From contig CM075674.1 of NCBI GenBank assembly GCA_037962975.1, positions 90,412,501 to 90,476,500 of the forward strand: 64,000 nt of DNA, given 5' to 3'. A model generated the notes under the pieces. That model was not told the DNA's origin, searched no databases, and worked only from the letters and a program-made list of their open reading frames with translations. Source of the DNA: Clitoria ternatea (taxonomy: Eukaryota; Streptophyta; Magnoliopsida; Fabales; Fabaceae). Positions 11,901 to 23,400 of this stretch are shown here, piece by piece. The position numbers and the translations under genes are program-made. Each line of letters begins with the position of its first letter. The stretch's first letter is position 1.

Positions 11901-14900
11901 CCAACACATTCCATTTTCTTGTCTCACAGTTTGGTTGACTGCAAACTTAGAAGTAATCAGTTGATGTCAAACCTTGGGCAATGAGTAAAATAAATGCCTA
12001 CTATATTTGCATATTCTCACATTTTAGTGTGAAGTGAAGTGATTACCAGGAATGATTAATAAATCTGGCATGGCTTCCTTTCCTGGTTGCATCAATAGAT
12101 TCAGACGCATTAAGGGAAATGATAAATGCATCCTTCAGACCTGCAAAGCAAATAAAAGCTTCATAAAAACACAAAATTAAACACCAATCAAACAGAAACA
12201 TTGAATAGAAGGACCTTGAATTTCATAGGCCTGGGATCTACGTTTGGCTTCTTTCCATGATATTACTTCTCCACAGTATTCAATAACAAATTGCCCAGCC
12301 TGTACTAAATTAATAAATTAAAGTCTGGAACTACTGCACTAAAGAAATGGCTAAATAAGTAGCACTAAAGGTAGTTAAAATTGGGATTCAAGATTGAATC
12401 AAAGAGGGGTACCAAAAATCATAAATCATAAAATCGTAAATGGGTTTTGTAAGATTTTGCAAATCCCTATATGTACAAATAAATTCCTATATATACATAA
12501 ATTCCTATAAATGCATTGTAATAAAAACACTTAAATAAACATCATAAAATATAAAACATCATTAAAATTTAAAATATAATTTATTTTAATTATAATTATG
12601 TTTTTATAACTTTTATCCATAATGATATGCTATCTGTATCAATATACTGTGGTGGGAAAGCTTTTTAGGAAAAGAAGTTCACAGGTTGAACTTGGAGAGA
12701 GTGAAGCACAGGCCAAACCAAATTAATATCCTAATTCTAATAAAATACATATTTGTTTTATCAAATGTCAAATCAATTATCTTTGGTTAGCACAACTTTA
12801 CACGGAACACTCTTCTCTTCCTTTCTCATTTTCTTTTTAACCTCATCAATCTCTTCTCATCCTTCACTCTGGTTGAATCACACAGAAAAAGGAATTTCTT
12901 CCTGATAAAAGGTTAAACCACAGAGAAAAAGACAGGTAAGAACTGCCTGAAGAAGAAGACAGGCATGACCTCGAAGGTGTATTTGACGCTTGGAACTCTG
13001 TCGACGGTGGCAACTGCAAACCTCCAGTACTTGGACAGCGACAACAGCCTCTGATTTGGAGGTGGTTGAGAGCAACAGGCTCAAGGAGGAGAAGGGAGGG
13101 TGTTTGGTCTATGTTTGCAAGCTTCTCTACGGATAAAGAAAAAATCAAAAAGAATTGTAAAAATCATGATTTTTAAGATTTTAAACATAAAATCTGTGAT
13201 TTTGGTCCGATTGTTCAAAGCCAAATACGATTTTTTGAACGATTCAAATCACTGGGCTTGAGGGAAATCATAAAATCGGGATTTTAGCAATCTGATTCAC
13301 GATTTTAACTACCATGGCAATAACAATAATAAAGCAGGAAATTTAGTGACCTTCATTGGGTACAGTAAAATAGATACCTTTTTTATTCACAAATTTGACA
13401 TCAATTCAATAAATGATTACCTTAATGTTCTCATCAGCCAAAAGACCCCACCCACGGCCTTCTGTTTTAAACAACTTTGTTTTTGCATATTCACACTTTT
13501 GAAATTTCTGTAACCAAAATATATGGGACATGAATACAGGAATGATGTTAGCATCATCCAAAATAAAGTGTCAAAGTTTCAAACTATGAAACAGATCATT
13601 TCTAGAAAGGCATTCTTCAATGCTACCCACAAATTTATAATTTTTTTAAAAACAGAACACAAACATGTAACAATTATGTCATATTCCCATAGAGACAGAG
13701 GTTGGGACCCAATAAGTAATAACTTCTCACAATCAACTAGTAATAGTAAACAAAAGATTGAATCTTTAATAGTAGTTTGTAATTAATACATACAAATCCA
13801 TTTATGTAGCATATAGCATCATATACAGACCTAAACATGAATTCACCTGATTTTTGCATAAGGTGCCACAAGGGCAATAACCAGGGGTGCATTCAGTGCT
13901 GGTTAATACATTCAAGCAGCCATCTCCACATGCACTATCAGGGTCATCGGCATCATATCTGCATTCACATATAGCAATATCCTCCTCCTTCTGCTTCTTA
14001 TGTCTGGTCAGCAAAAGAGAAAGATGCACAAATCAATATAACTTCAAAAGCTTAGTCCAGTGTTCTAATACAAAAAAAGTCATTTGATTTTGCATTTCTC
14101 TCCTGCTTGATCCTTGACAATATATTATTGGTTGTACTAGATTCTCAAGTCATTCAACATCACTAATATTTAAAAAGTTAGTAGGTTTTGATCTCATGAT
14201 TTCATTGAGAAAGACAGGCTTCAATAATACAATCAAGACATTCTATGTTTGATATATCTCACCTCAATTTTTTTAAGATATTAAATTATCCAAAAACAAT
14301 GTTAAGAAAGTATTGGTTGATAAATTATTCCTGTTTTGAGATAAACTCATTATCCACTTTCATTTTGTATCCATATCCATATCAATCACAAATAGTCTTC
14401 TCAAGAATGAAATGGATAACGAATTTCTTAAAGATAGTTTAGTTGATTATGTTGATAAAGATATATTATTAATCTTTTTAATACATAATGAGTTGTTGAT
14501 GAATTTAACTTCAGGAAACATTGTCAATCCCAATTCTTAAATAATTGCAATTGTGTTTTTTTTTTTTTTTGCTTCTTCTTTAGTTCACCTTTAATAGAAG
14601 TACATATTATATAGATATTCTTAAATTTGGGTATTGAGCCTAACTCAATCCTAAAAGTTAGCTCACAGGATGAGGATTACCCTCCACCTTATATACTTTT
14701 GATTGGTCATATCTCTAGTCAATGTGGGACTTTTAACAAATAGGGATGAATGTGCTTGTATACAACTGTTTAATGCAATGGAAGTCAATGGACTCCATTT
14801 CATCCCATTCCACTCCATAGCTTCACTTTTCCTCACCTCCAACCAATTGAGTTTTTTCTTTTGTGAATTATGACTATAATTACTAAGTTTTGTACACATT

Positions 14901-16422
14901 TGTATACTTGGATCAATGTTTACTATTCCTCGGATGGTTAGGTTACTCTTATTCACCTACTAACTCCTGTTTCTCCAGTAGTAATCCCCTCAATTATGCC
15001 CACTCTCCCATGATCCATGGGAATGGGCTCAAAGAAAATAGAGGACTGGTAAAGACATATTGCAACCAAGGGAAGGCCAAAGAGTTGATAACTTAATATT
15101 TGGACTTATATTAAAAGATCTAATTAAGGATGTTAGTGGATTGGATTAGATCAATTTTAGATGAAAATTCATTCGATCATTAATTTGATCATAAAATTAC
15201 ACGATGGTTTGGATTGGATTGGTTTGAATAAATTTTTACATCCAATCCAATCTCATCCAATTAAAATAACTTTGGATTGTATTGGATTAGAATTAGAATT
15301 AGATTATACATTATTTGTTTTTTATATTTTTATTTGATATTCAATTAGAATGTAATAAATAAAGTTTATTTCATTAGTAAAATTTAGTTTTATGCAAAAT
15401 GCAAAACTTGAAGAGCAAAGAAAAGTATGAGATATGAAATCAAGTTTAAATTGATGTTAAAATTAAAACTCGTAAATACATCAAAATATTATGACATATC
15501 ACATGTGTCTCATGAAAAATAATAACAAGATATAACATAAAAAATAAAATGAAGAAAAAAAAAGGTGACTACTGCAATTTCATGAATATACAAGTATATA
15601 AATGAGTGACAAGCTTATTTTATAAATAAAATTATATTACATATATAAATATAAGTTTAGTTTGGATTGGATTGGTTATCGAACATGGATCCGAAATTTG
15701 ATCCAATCCAATAAAACATTTGATTTTTGCAGTTTTTGGTTTTTCGGGTTTGATTTTGCGGTTTTCAGTGAATTGGACAAATTTATGAACACCCTTGTAT
15801 ATCCAAGTATATCAAATGACCAAAGAACAATGAAAAACAGCAATAAGCACAAAATTGCAAATCCAAATGAATAAATAAATTATACCAGACTTAATGTGTT
15901 AACAGATAGAATTAAAATACAGTATTGCAAAATCATACAAACAGTTTTTGTGGAAAAATTTCACAAATTTAAAAACAACAAATTAGGATGTGTGCTGTAC
16001 TTTGTGTTAATAGTAATGAGAGTGAAACCCAATTAACTAATTAAGCAATTGGTAGTCAGTCAAGTTTAACAACACGGAGTACAAATTTGTTTTCTCACTA
16101 AGAAGCATTTTCCATAAAAATATACTATGACTCCAAAAAATTGGAATTCAAAACAAAGAGAGAGAAAAATAAAGGTGAGGAAACTATATAAAGAAACTGC
16201 TCACCTTCTCATAAAAAAATCATTCTGATTTATATGTATGTACTGAGGTAACTCTTCAGTATGAGGATCCTTCAAATTAACAATGCCCTTGTTACTTGAC
16301 TCAAACAAGTAACATAAACAGTAACATTTTCAATAAAATAAAAACTATATACAAAATTAAAAAGACCAAAAAATAAAGGAAGGAAGTGAGGCAGAAACTA
16401 AAATAAAGAAAAATTTTACCAT
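5946..16422 (-). CDS. ASHH1: Histone-lysine N-methyltransferase ASHH1-like (AWS-SET-post-SET), 10 coding exons
   Basis: Minus-strand exons inferred from splice sites and frame: 16420-16422 (ATG, in a 28-nt exon 16420-16447), 16205-16299, 13847-14003, 13421-13507, 12215-12299, 12047-12140, 11740-11938, 11004-11038, 7469-7919 and 5946-6233. Phases agree throughout and give about 497 residues, close to the 492 of Arabidopsis ASHH1 (SDG26). An AWS zinc-binding region (about 43-88, CECRYDADDPDSACG...ECTPGYCPC) precedes the SET domain (about 90-213) with GRGWGL, EYCGEVI and NHSCQPNCE; the Cys of NHSC is rebuilt across an exon junction. A post-SET (CLCGAVKCSGFLG) and a conserved C-terminal block (SLYDEIRPAIEEHERDSQDS) follow. 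The family methylates histone H3 (H3K36, also linked to H3K4) and promotes flowering through SOC1 in Arabidopsis. One intron (11039-11739) uses a GC donor. The start codon and the first acceptor (TTTGAG at 16300) are the least certain points. Confidence 0.92.
6521..7228. mobile_element. Non-autonomous hAT, internal-deletion derivative, in last ASHH1 intron
   Basis: A 708-bp element with the same TAGGGCTGAGCA and (reversed) TAGGGGTGAGCA ends as the 31-3432 transposon, flanked by a perfect 8-bp duplication CTAGATTC (6513-6520 and 7229-7236). Its left 350 bp and right 350 bp align with the two ends of the larger element, while the transposase region is missing. It lies between ASHH1 exons 5946-6233 and 7469-7919 and should be removed by splicing. 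It depends on transposase supplied elsewhere. Confidence 0.92.
8440..10420 (+). mobile_element. 5'-truncated LINE (L1-type non-LTR retrotransposon) remnant
   Basis: Lies in the ASHH1 intron between exons 7469-7919 and 11004-11038, in the opposite orientation. Broken plus-strand reading frames resemble the C-terminal part of plant L1 ORF2. At 8640-8800 there is the post-RT region (TRVTLGKAVLGAIPSYYMQ, then RRFIWKGASD). At 8806-9010 the zf-RVT-adjacent part contains LLGKLAWSIL. At 9880-10327 lies an RNase H-like domain (LNADSSSLGNPGMAGFRGIV, ending EGNNVADFLAKLGAHV). Stops and frame changes are frequent. A short A-run at 10409-10417 may be the tail. The RT active site is not visible, so the copy is 5'-truncated. 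Confidence 0.75.
10550..10910. mobile_element. Possible MITE with GTTTGG-type ends
   Basis: The left boundary has GCATTTGGTTTAG and the right boundary GCCAAACAACATTTG, a loose inverted repeat enclosing AT-rich non-coding DNA within an ASHH1 intron. No clear target-site duplication was found, so the boundaries are approximate. Confidence 0.35.
12370..13313. mobile_element. TIR element with a GC-richer insert, in ASHH1 intron
   Basis: The left end GGTAGTTAAAATTGGGATTC matches the reverse complement of the right end, GGTAGTTAAAATCGTGAATC. The copy sits between ASHH1 exons 12215-12299 and 13421-13507. The termini are AT-rich, whereas 12945-13125 is markedly richer in GC and reads like exon-derived sequence in several frames. 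No target-site duplication could be matched, so the superfamily is open; a gene-fragment-carrying MULE or hAT is possible. Confidence 0.5.
15126..15796. mobile_element. Possible third hAT-like element rich in GGATTGGATT words
   Basis: The left edge AAGGATGTT and the reversed right edge AAGGGTGTT form a short imperfect inverted repeat. Subterminal GGATTGGATT and CCAATCCAAT words recall the hAT copies at 31-3432 and 6521-7228. No 8-bp duplication was found and the interior has no coding sequence. It lies in the ASHH1 intron between exons 13847-14003 and 16205-16299. Confidence 0.3.
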
Positions 16423-17024
16423 CTGAGTTATGGTTGTATTTGGTAACCTGAAAAAAATGGAATGGTACATGATTTTAGAGAGAGAGCAAAGCACACTAAT
16501 GTGTTCGGCACTAATCCTTGATGACTTATACATAAAGCAACCAACTAATGAATTAAGCCGAACTCATAGAACCAAAATAACCATCGGCATATTGCCAAAT
16601 GCCATTGTAGAAAATTAGGAATACAGAATTCCCTCTTCGGTTTACAAATCACATGACAAAAGTTCCTGTTTTTTCTATATTTTGTCAAGTAAGTTGTTCA
16701 AATTTTCCTTCCAAAAGGGTAAAAAATAACAACAGTTACCCTAAGCTAGTTTTCACCATTAGAGACATGGGTTGGAATTTAGAAATAGGTCTGTCTCCCC
16801 ATCCAAGCAATCACAAAAACAAAACATAGTTTCCATATGAATCACTAAAAATAAAATAATGTTGGTAGAAGTTTCTCACTTTTTCTAGGTAACCTATATA
16901 TATATAATATACAAACTAGCATCCATTCCTTTGGTTCCTCCCTTTCAATTTGATAACATTTTATCTCCATCACATTAGAGGGACACAAGATGGTTGAAGG
17001 TGGCCGAACCTAAGGTCATATTCT

Positions 17025-17415
17025 CACTGTGACTATTCAAAGATGCACAATTCCTGGATTGCCCGTAATAATGAAGAATTCAAACAGTTTTCATTACAAT
17101 CATAAGGTCAGGTTCTCATTTAAATGAATTGCAAACGCACAATTTCGGTGCTGCTACTACGGATTAGCTTGAACTGCTAGTAGTACAGGACTCAATTAGT
17201 TTTTTTTATTACTGTAGTAAAGCTATATTCTCACTGTGAATAAAAAATGCACAATTTCAATGCTGCTGCTACGGATTGGCCTGAACTGTTTCTGGTAATA
17301 AGGTCATATTCTCGTTGTAATGAATCACAAATGGACAATTCCGATGCTGTTACTACGGATTAACTTGGACTGTTACTAGCAATGGAGAATTCAAACTGTT
17401 TTTACTAGAACCCTA
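17025..17415 (+). repeat. Diverged ~80-115-bp tandem repeat, about four units (left arm)
   Basis: Successive units each begin with a form of AAGGTCATATTCTC and continue with GCACAATTTC and a CTGCTACTACGGATTAGCTT-like block. Units differ strongly in length and sequence. The same units occur in reverse orientation at 17880-18140 and 24252-24350, on the other side of the ASHH1 first exon, making an inverted arrangement. Confidence 0.6.
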
Positions 17416-17556
17416 AAACTTAGGGGATCAGAAAAAAATGAGCCAGCGATAACTATGGTAAGCTAGATTCGCCTCCGAAAATCAGAAGTTGGAATAATCA
17501 ATAAAGCGAACACAACGATCATTGAAGAAACAGAAAAGGGTTTGCGAGGGTGAACC

Positions 17557-17790
17557 TGTGCCGCGAAAAAGCGCAATGATCGACGAACTTCCAATGCGGT
17601 TATCGGTTCCAGGTGTAAAGAGAAGTCCTTCGTCAGGACGGGAGAAAACTTATTACCGGTAAGGAATCGATTTCCCGTATGCGATGCAGTTGGCCTAGGT
17701 TACCGGTGAAGTGCAGTTGCAGTGACGCCAAAGATGGCGGCGGAGGTGCACTCCGAGGAATTGTTGAAACTCAACTCAGAAAACGTTTCC
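17557..17790 (-). promoter_or_regulatory. ASHH1 5' untranslated exon and promoter-proximal region
   Basis: This stretch is clearly more GC-rich than the introns on either side and contains no plus- or minus-strand coding frame. Read on the minus strand it ends in a plausible donor CACAG/GTTCAC at 17556/17555. The next exon would be 16420-16447, preceded by a long pyrimidine tract and CAG and ending in the ATG. It is inferred to be a non-coding first exon, and the transcription start is not resolved. Confidence 0.45.
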
Positions 17791-17879
17791 CAAATAAATA
17801 AAGAAAGAAAAATAATCACAAATTTGATTATTTAATCTTTATTTATTTAGGATGCAGGCTAATCTCCCTCGTAACCTTA

Positions 17880-18140
17880 TTACCATCTGTGATTCATTTA
17901 CAATGAGAGTATGATCTCATTGTCAGTATTAGTTCAGGCTAATTTGTAGTAGTAATATTTGAAATTGTGTATTTTTTTATTCATTATAATGAGAATATAA
18001 CCTTTTTTTTGGTGAGATGAGAATATAACCCTACTATAGTAATAAAAAAAATCTACTCGAGTCCTTCATTACGATAAACGGTTCAAACAAATATGTAGTG
18101 GTAGTACTAGCATTCTGCACTCGGGATTCATTAAAATGAG
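17880..18140 (-). repeat. Inverted copies of the ~100-bp repeat (right arm, split by copia element)
   Basis: Blocks such as AGTTCAGGCTAATTTGTAG and AATGAGAATATAACC are reverse complements of the unit repeated at 17025-17415. The arm continues after the copia insertion at 24252-24350 (TTCAAGCTAATCCGTAGTAG). The copia element therefore landed within this repeat. Confidence 0.55.
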
Positions 18141-18145
18141 AATTT

Positions 18146-18320
18146 TGTTATAAATATTTTATTATTAAAGTGGATGTCCATAAGCTCTATAAATAGAGCT
18201 CATGCCACTCAATGAAAACTTACTTAGCAACTTTATTTTTCCTTCTCTCATTACTCTAAATTCTCCTCTCTTTCTTTCTCAATCCTTTCTTTATATTTTG
18301 AATACCATTTATTTATATTA
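18146..18320 (+). repeat. Copia 5' LTR (175 bp)
   Basis: Identical in length to the 3' LTR at 24077-24251, with three substitutions between them. It contains the self-complementary GAGCTCTATAAATAGAGCTC-like stretch seen as GCTCTATAAATAGAGC, which includes a TATA-like core and could form a hairpin. The primer-binding region directly downstream (18321 on) reads CGTTATCAGCACGAGG rather than the usual TGGTATCAGAGC. Confidence 0.93.
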
Positions 18321-18891
18321 CGTTATCAGCACGAGGTTCTGACCAATTGAAATCTAGTCAAGTCTACAAAAGGTAATACATTATTATTATTCTTTATAAT
18401 TTTAATTTATATTATTTATGTATATATTGTAAAAGTTCCTGAAGAACTTATATTTTAAGCATCCCAGAAGGATGTATAAGATTATATATATATCATAACT
18501 TATATATACATTATTATGTATATATTATAAAAGTTCCTGAGTTTTGTTGTTTTGATGTACTTTATTATTATTTGATGTCACTTCACGTTCCAATTGCTAT
18601 AGCTACAACACTGTGACTTACCGTGACTTCCCACTGTGACTTCAATACTTCCCAATTGCACTACTGCAACCGTGACTTCTCAATTGCACTTCATTTTATT
18701 ATTTAGCACTAACTTCATTTTATTATTTAGCTTTTGTTGGCTGACTGTGCGTGCATTATATATATATATTTTTTTTCTGATTTGCTGTGTTACTGTCTAT
18801 TTTTCATGCTCCAATTTTATATTGCTATTTTTTTTAATATATGTACATATTATATAAATAAAGGGATTAACAAATAAAATATGCATTAATA

Positions 18892-18958
18892 AGGATTCGA
18901 ACCCGAGACTTATAACATGATAATTTATCACTCTACTACTAGGCCATTAATATTTAGA
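18892..18958 (-). ncRNA. tRNA-like (SINE-head or decayed tRNA) segment in copia leader
   Basis: On the minus strand there is an A-box-like TGGCCTAGTAGTAGAGTG and, about 35 nt later, a perfect B-box GGTTCGAATCC. Flanking ATTAAT sequences could pair as an acceptor stem. The spacing fits a tRNA-derived RNA polymerase III promoter. The anticodon arm is poorly formed, so a functional tRNA is unlikely. Confidence 0.5.
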
Positions 18959-19272
18959 TGATATTTGATGAAAATTTTTAAATTTTCATTACCGGATCAT
19001 TTATGTGAAATTTTATAAATTACTCTATCTATTTTTTTAAAAAAAAAAGGGAGAAAAAACTAATATTACTCTTATAATAAATAAAATAAAATATATATGT
19101 TTATAATCATTATTAACTTGTTTAATTAATTTACAATTTTTTTTTACTCTTATAAAATAATATTAATAATTCATCATTGACTTGTTACCATCATTAGATA
19201 TTTATAATTAATAAATTTATTCATTTGAAATATATCTAATATATTGTTTCAACTTCTTATATAGAAATAACT

Positions 19273-20307
19273 ATGTCAAATATTACCAACCTTGAGTTCG
19301 TGGCTCTTGACATATCTGGAAAAAACTATCTATCATGGACATTGGATGCTGAAATCCATTTAGATGCAAAAGGTCTCGGAGACACCATTAAAAATGGAAA
19401 TTAGGCATCTAGTCAAGATAAAGCTAAAGCCATGATATTTTTACGCCACCATATCCATGAAGGGTTAAAAAATGAATACTTAACAGTTAAAGACCCTCTT
19501 GTTCTGTGGAATAATCTAAAAGAAAGATACGACCATCAAAAGGATATAATTCTTCCAAAAGCCCGTTATGAATGGATGCATTTACGATTTCAAGATTTTA
19601 AATCCGTAAATGAGTATAATTCTGCAATGTTTAGAATTACTTCGAGATTGAAATTATGTGGAGAACAAGTCACTGAAAGTGACATGTTAGAAAAGACATT
19701 TTCTACTTTTCATGCATCCAATTTGCTCCTGCAGCAGCAATATCGCCAAAAGGGCTTTACAAAATATTCTGAATTAATTACTTGTCTCCTTGTGGCTGAG
19801 CAAAATAATGAATTGCTTATGCAAAATCATGAATCTCGTCCAACTGGAACTGCTCCATTCCCAGAAGTGAATGTAGCAACGCACGATCATAATACTCATG
19901 GTCGTAGTCGTGGCCGTAGCCGCGGTCGTGGACGAGGTAATGCTCGGGGACATGGTATTGGTCGTGGATATGGTTTTGGCCGTGGTCATGGTCGAAATGA
20001 TAAGAGATCATCATTCACATGGAAAAATAAAGAACTTATGAAAAAAGGGACAGATGCTCAAAATAGCGAACAAACTAAAAACATCTGCTATCGTTGTGGT
20101 AGCAAAGGACACTGGTCTCGAGTTTGTCGCACACCAAAGCATCTCGTAGATCTATACCAAAAATCCCTTAAAAATAAAGGGAAAATAATAGAGACAAATT
20201 TTACTGGTATAGATGATGATTTCTCTGACTTTAGTGTTGATGATTTTCTTGCTCTTCCTGAAGAAGAAATTGACCACTCGGTTGGAGAAGGGAGTGCCCC
20301 CAAATAA
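19273..20307 (+). pseudogene. Copia gag, one premature stop
   Basis: ATG at 19273 opens a frame that meets a TAG at about 19402 and then stays open to 20307. The N-terminal part has the copia Gag fold signature (FVALDISGKNYLSW). A basic Arg-Gly-rich tract follows at 19900-20000, and a CCHC zinc knuckle (CYRCGSKGHWSRVC) at about 20085-20126. Gag coats the RNA genome in virus-like particles. The stop looks like a single-base change within a conserved stretch. Pol follows in another frame after a 122-bp AT-rich spacer. Confidence 0.85.
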
Positions 20308-20429
20308 ATTATTTTAATGTTTCATGTAATTTGTTTTGTTGTAAATTTTGTCTTTATCAATAAAATTTTGTTAAATATTATTGTTAATTATATTTTACTC
20401 ATGATTTATTTTTATTTATTTAATGAAGA

Positions 20430-23400
20430 ATGAATGCTCATGTGAATGATGAAGATATATGTCTCGCAGACAGTGCAACAACTCATACCATTCTCAAGAA
20501 TGAGAAATATTTTTACCAAATAGTAAAACAAGAAGCAAATGTTAATACAATATCTGGTAGTATAAATATAATTGAAGGCTCCGGCAGAGCCAGTATTTTG
20601 TTACCTGGAGGAACAAAATTGCACATTGAAAGTGCATTATATTCTAAGAAGTCTCAAAGAAATTTGTTGAGTTTTAAGGATATCCGCAGAAATGGATATC
20701 ATATTGAGACCACAAATGAAGGAAATGATGAATATCTATACATTACAAAGTTAATTTCTGGTAAGAAATGTATATTGGAAAAATTACCTTCATTTTCCTC
20801 CGGTTTGTACTACACATATATTAGTACAATTGAAACAAATGCCATAGTAAACCAGAAGTTTACAAATAAGAATGACTTTGTTATCTGGCATGAACGATTA
20901 GGCCATCCTGGATCAATTATGATGTGAAAAATAGTTGAGAATTCAAATGGTCATTATTTGTCCAGCAGACAAATTATGCAAACTAAGAATTTCTCATGTG
21001 CTGCTTGTTCTCAAGGAAAATTAATCATTCGGCCATCACCAATGAAAATTGGGAATGAACCACTTATATTTTTAGAGCGTATACAAGGTGATATTTGTGG
21101 ACCAATACACCCTTCATGTGGACCATTTAGATATTTTATGGTTTTAATTGATGCATCAACTAGATGGTCACATGTTTGCTTATTATCAACTCGCAACCAG
21201 GCGTTTGCGAGATTACTAGCTCAATTAATTCGTTTAAGAGCTCATTTTCCTGATTATCTAATTAAGAAAATACGCCTTGATAACGCTGGTGAATTTACAT
21301 CTCAATCATTTAATGATTATTGTATGTCCATTGGAATTGATGTTGAACATCCTGTAGCACATGTTCATACACAAAATGAACTTGCTGAATCATTGATTAA
21401 ACGTTTGAAATTGATAGCAAGACCATTGTTAATGAGATCAAAACTCCCAATTTCAACTTGGGGACATGCAATCTTGCATGCGGCAGCACTTATTCGCATC
21501 AGGCCTACAAGTAATCATGAATATTCCCCTTTACAATTGGTTCATGGTAAAGAACCAAATATTTCTCATCTAAGAATCTTTGGAAGTGCGGTATATGTTC
21601 CTATCTCTCCTCCGCAACGCACTAAGATGGGACCTCAAAGAAGGTTGGGAATATATGTTGGATATGAAAGTCCATCCATAATAAAATATCTTGAACCTTT
21701 AACAGGTGATTTATTTACAGCTCATTTTGTTGATTGTTATTTTGATGAATCTATTTTCCCACCATTAGGGGGAGAAAATAAACAGTTGGATAAAAGGATT
21801 AGCTGGAATGAGATGTCTCTATCACATCTTGATCCTCGAACAAAGCAATCTGAACTAGAAGTTCAGAAAATAATTAGTTTGCAAAATTTAGCAAACCAAT
21901 TGCTTAATGCATTTACTAATCCAAAAAGAGTGACTAAGTCACATATACCAGCTGTTAATACTCCAATAAAAATTGATATCCCTGAAGGACAATCTAAAAT
22001 TGCAAATGAGTCTGAAGCCAAAGTAAAACGTGGCAGACCTGTTGGTTCTAAAGATAAAAATCCTCGGAAAAGAAAACTAAATAAAGAGGATGGTCGAATC
22101 GAGGATATAAAGACTCCAGTAGAGTCTCCTGACATAATCAAAGTTTCAAATCCAGAAGAAACTAAGGTACCTGAAATTGATACAAACAAAGAGATCTCGA
22201 TAAATTATGTCATAGATGGTATACAATGGAATCGACCTGAAGTCGATGTTGATGAAATTTTTGCATTCAAAGTAGCTCTTGATATTATAAATGATGACAA
22301 AAATCATGAGCCAAAATCTGTTAAAGAATGTGCACAAAGAAATGATTGGCCAAAGTGGAAAGATGCAATGCAAGAAGAGTTAAACTCACTTGTAAAACGT
22401 AAAGTTTTTGGGCCTGTAGTCCAAACACCCAAAGGTGTAAAACCAGTTGGGTACAAATGGGTCTTTACGAGAAAAAGAAATGAAAATGGTGAAATTGTGC
22501 GATACAAAGCAAGACTTGTTGCACAAGGATTCTCACAAAGACCTGGAATTGATTTCGAAGAAACATATTCACCAGTGATGGATGCCACTACTTTTCGATA
22601 CTTGATAAGTTTGGCAATCCGTGAAAGGCTTGACTTACGCCTTATGGATGTTGTTGCAGCATATTTATATGGCTCACTTGAAAATGACATATATATGAAA
22701 CTCCCTGAAGGATTTCATTTGCCTGAAGCATATAAAACAAATCCTCGAGAAAATTATTTAATCAAATTGAATAAATCTCTTTATGGATTAAAGCAATCTG
22801 GACGAATGTGGTACAATTGTCTCAGTGAATATTTGTTGAAAGAAGGGTACAAAAATGACCCAATTTGTCCATGTGTTTTTATGAAAAGACTCGGAAAAGA
22901 GTTCGTTATAATTGCTATTTATGTAGATGATTTAAACATCATCGGAACTCCCGAAGAGCTCTCAAAGGCTGTAAATTGCTTAAAAAAGGAATTCGAGATG
23001 AAAGACTTGGAAAAAACAAAGTTTTGTCTCAGATTACAATTAGAATATTTAAAGGAAGGAATTCTGATGCACCAAAAGACTTATACAGAAAAGGTGTTAA
23101 AGCGGTTTTATATGGACAAATCACACCCATTGAGCAGTCCAATGGTTGTAAGGTCACTAGAAGTGAGCAAAGATCCGTTTCGACCTCAAGACAAAAATGA
23201 AGAACTACTTGGTCCTGAAGTACCATATCTTAGTGCAATTGGTGCACTAATGTATCTTGCTAGTCATACACGACCTGATATATCATTTGCTGTCAATTTG
23301 TTAGCAAGACATAGTTCTTTACCCACAAAAAGGCATTGGAATGGGATTAAACACATATTCCGCTACCTTAGAGGTACAATGGACATGGGTTTATTTTTTC

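Noticed and set aside
14637..14735. Stretch with GTTAGCTCACAGGATGAGG and CAATGTGGGACTTTT, like a widespread legume repeat
   Set aside because: Familiar words, but no ends, duplication or promoter boxes could be delimited, so it was not called as an element.
20088..20303. Minus-strand ORFs opposite copia gag and pol (for example 71, 108, 128 residues)
   Set aside because: Shadows of the plus-strand gag and pol frames with no independent support.
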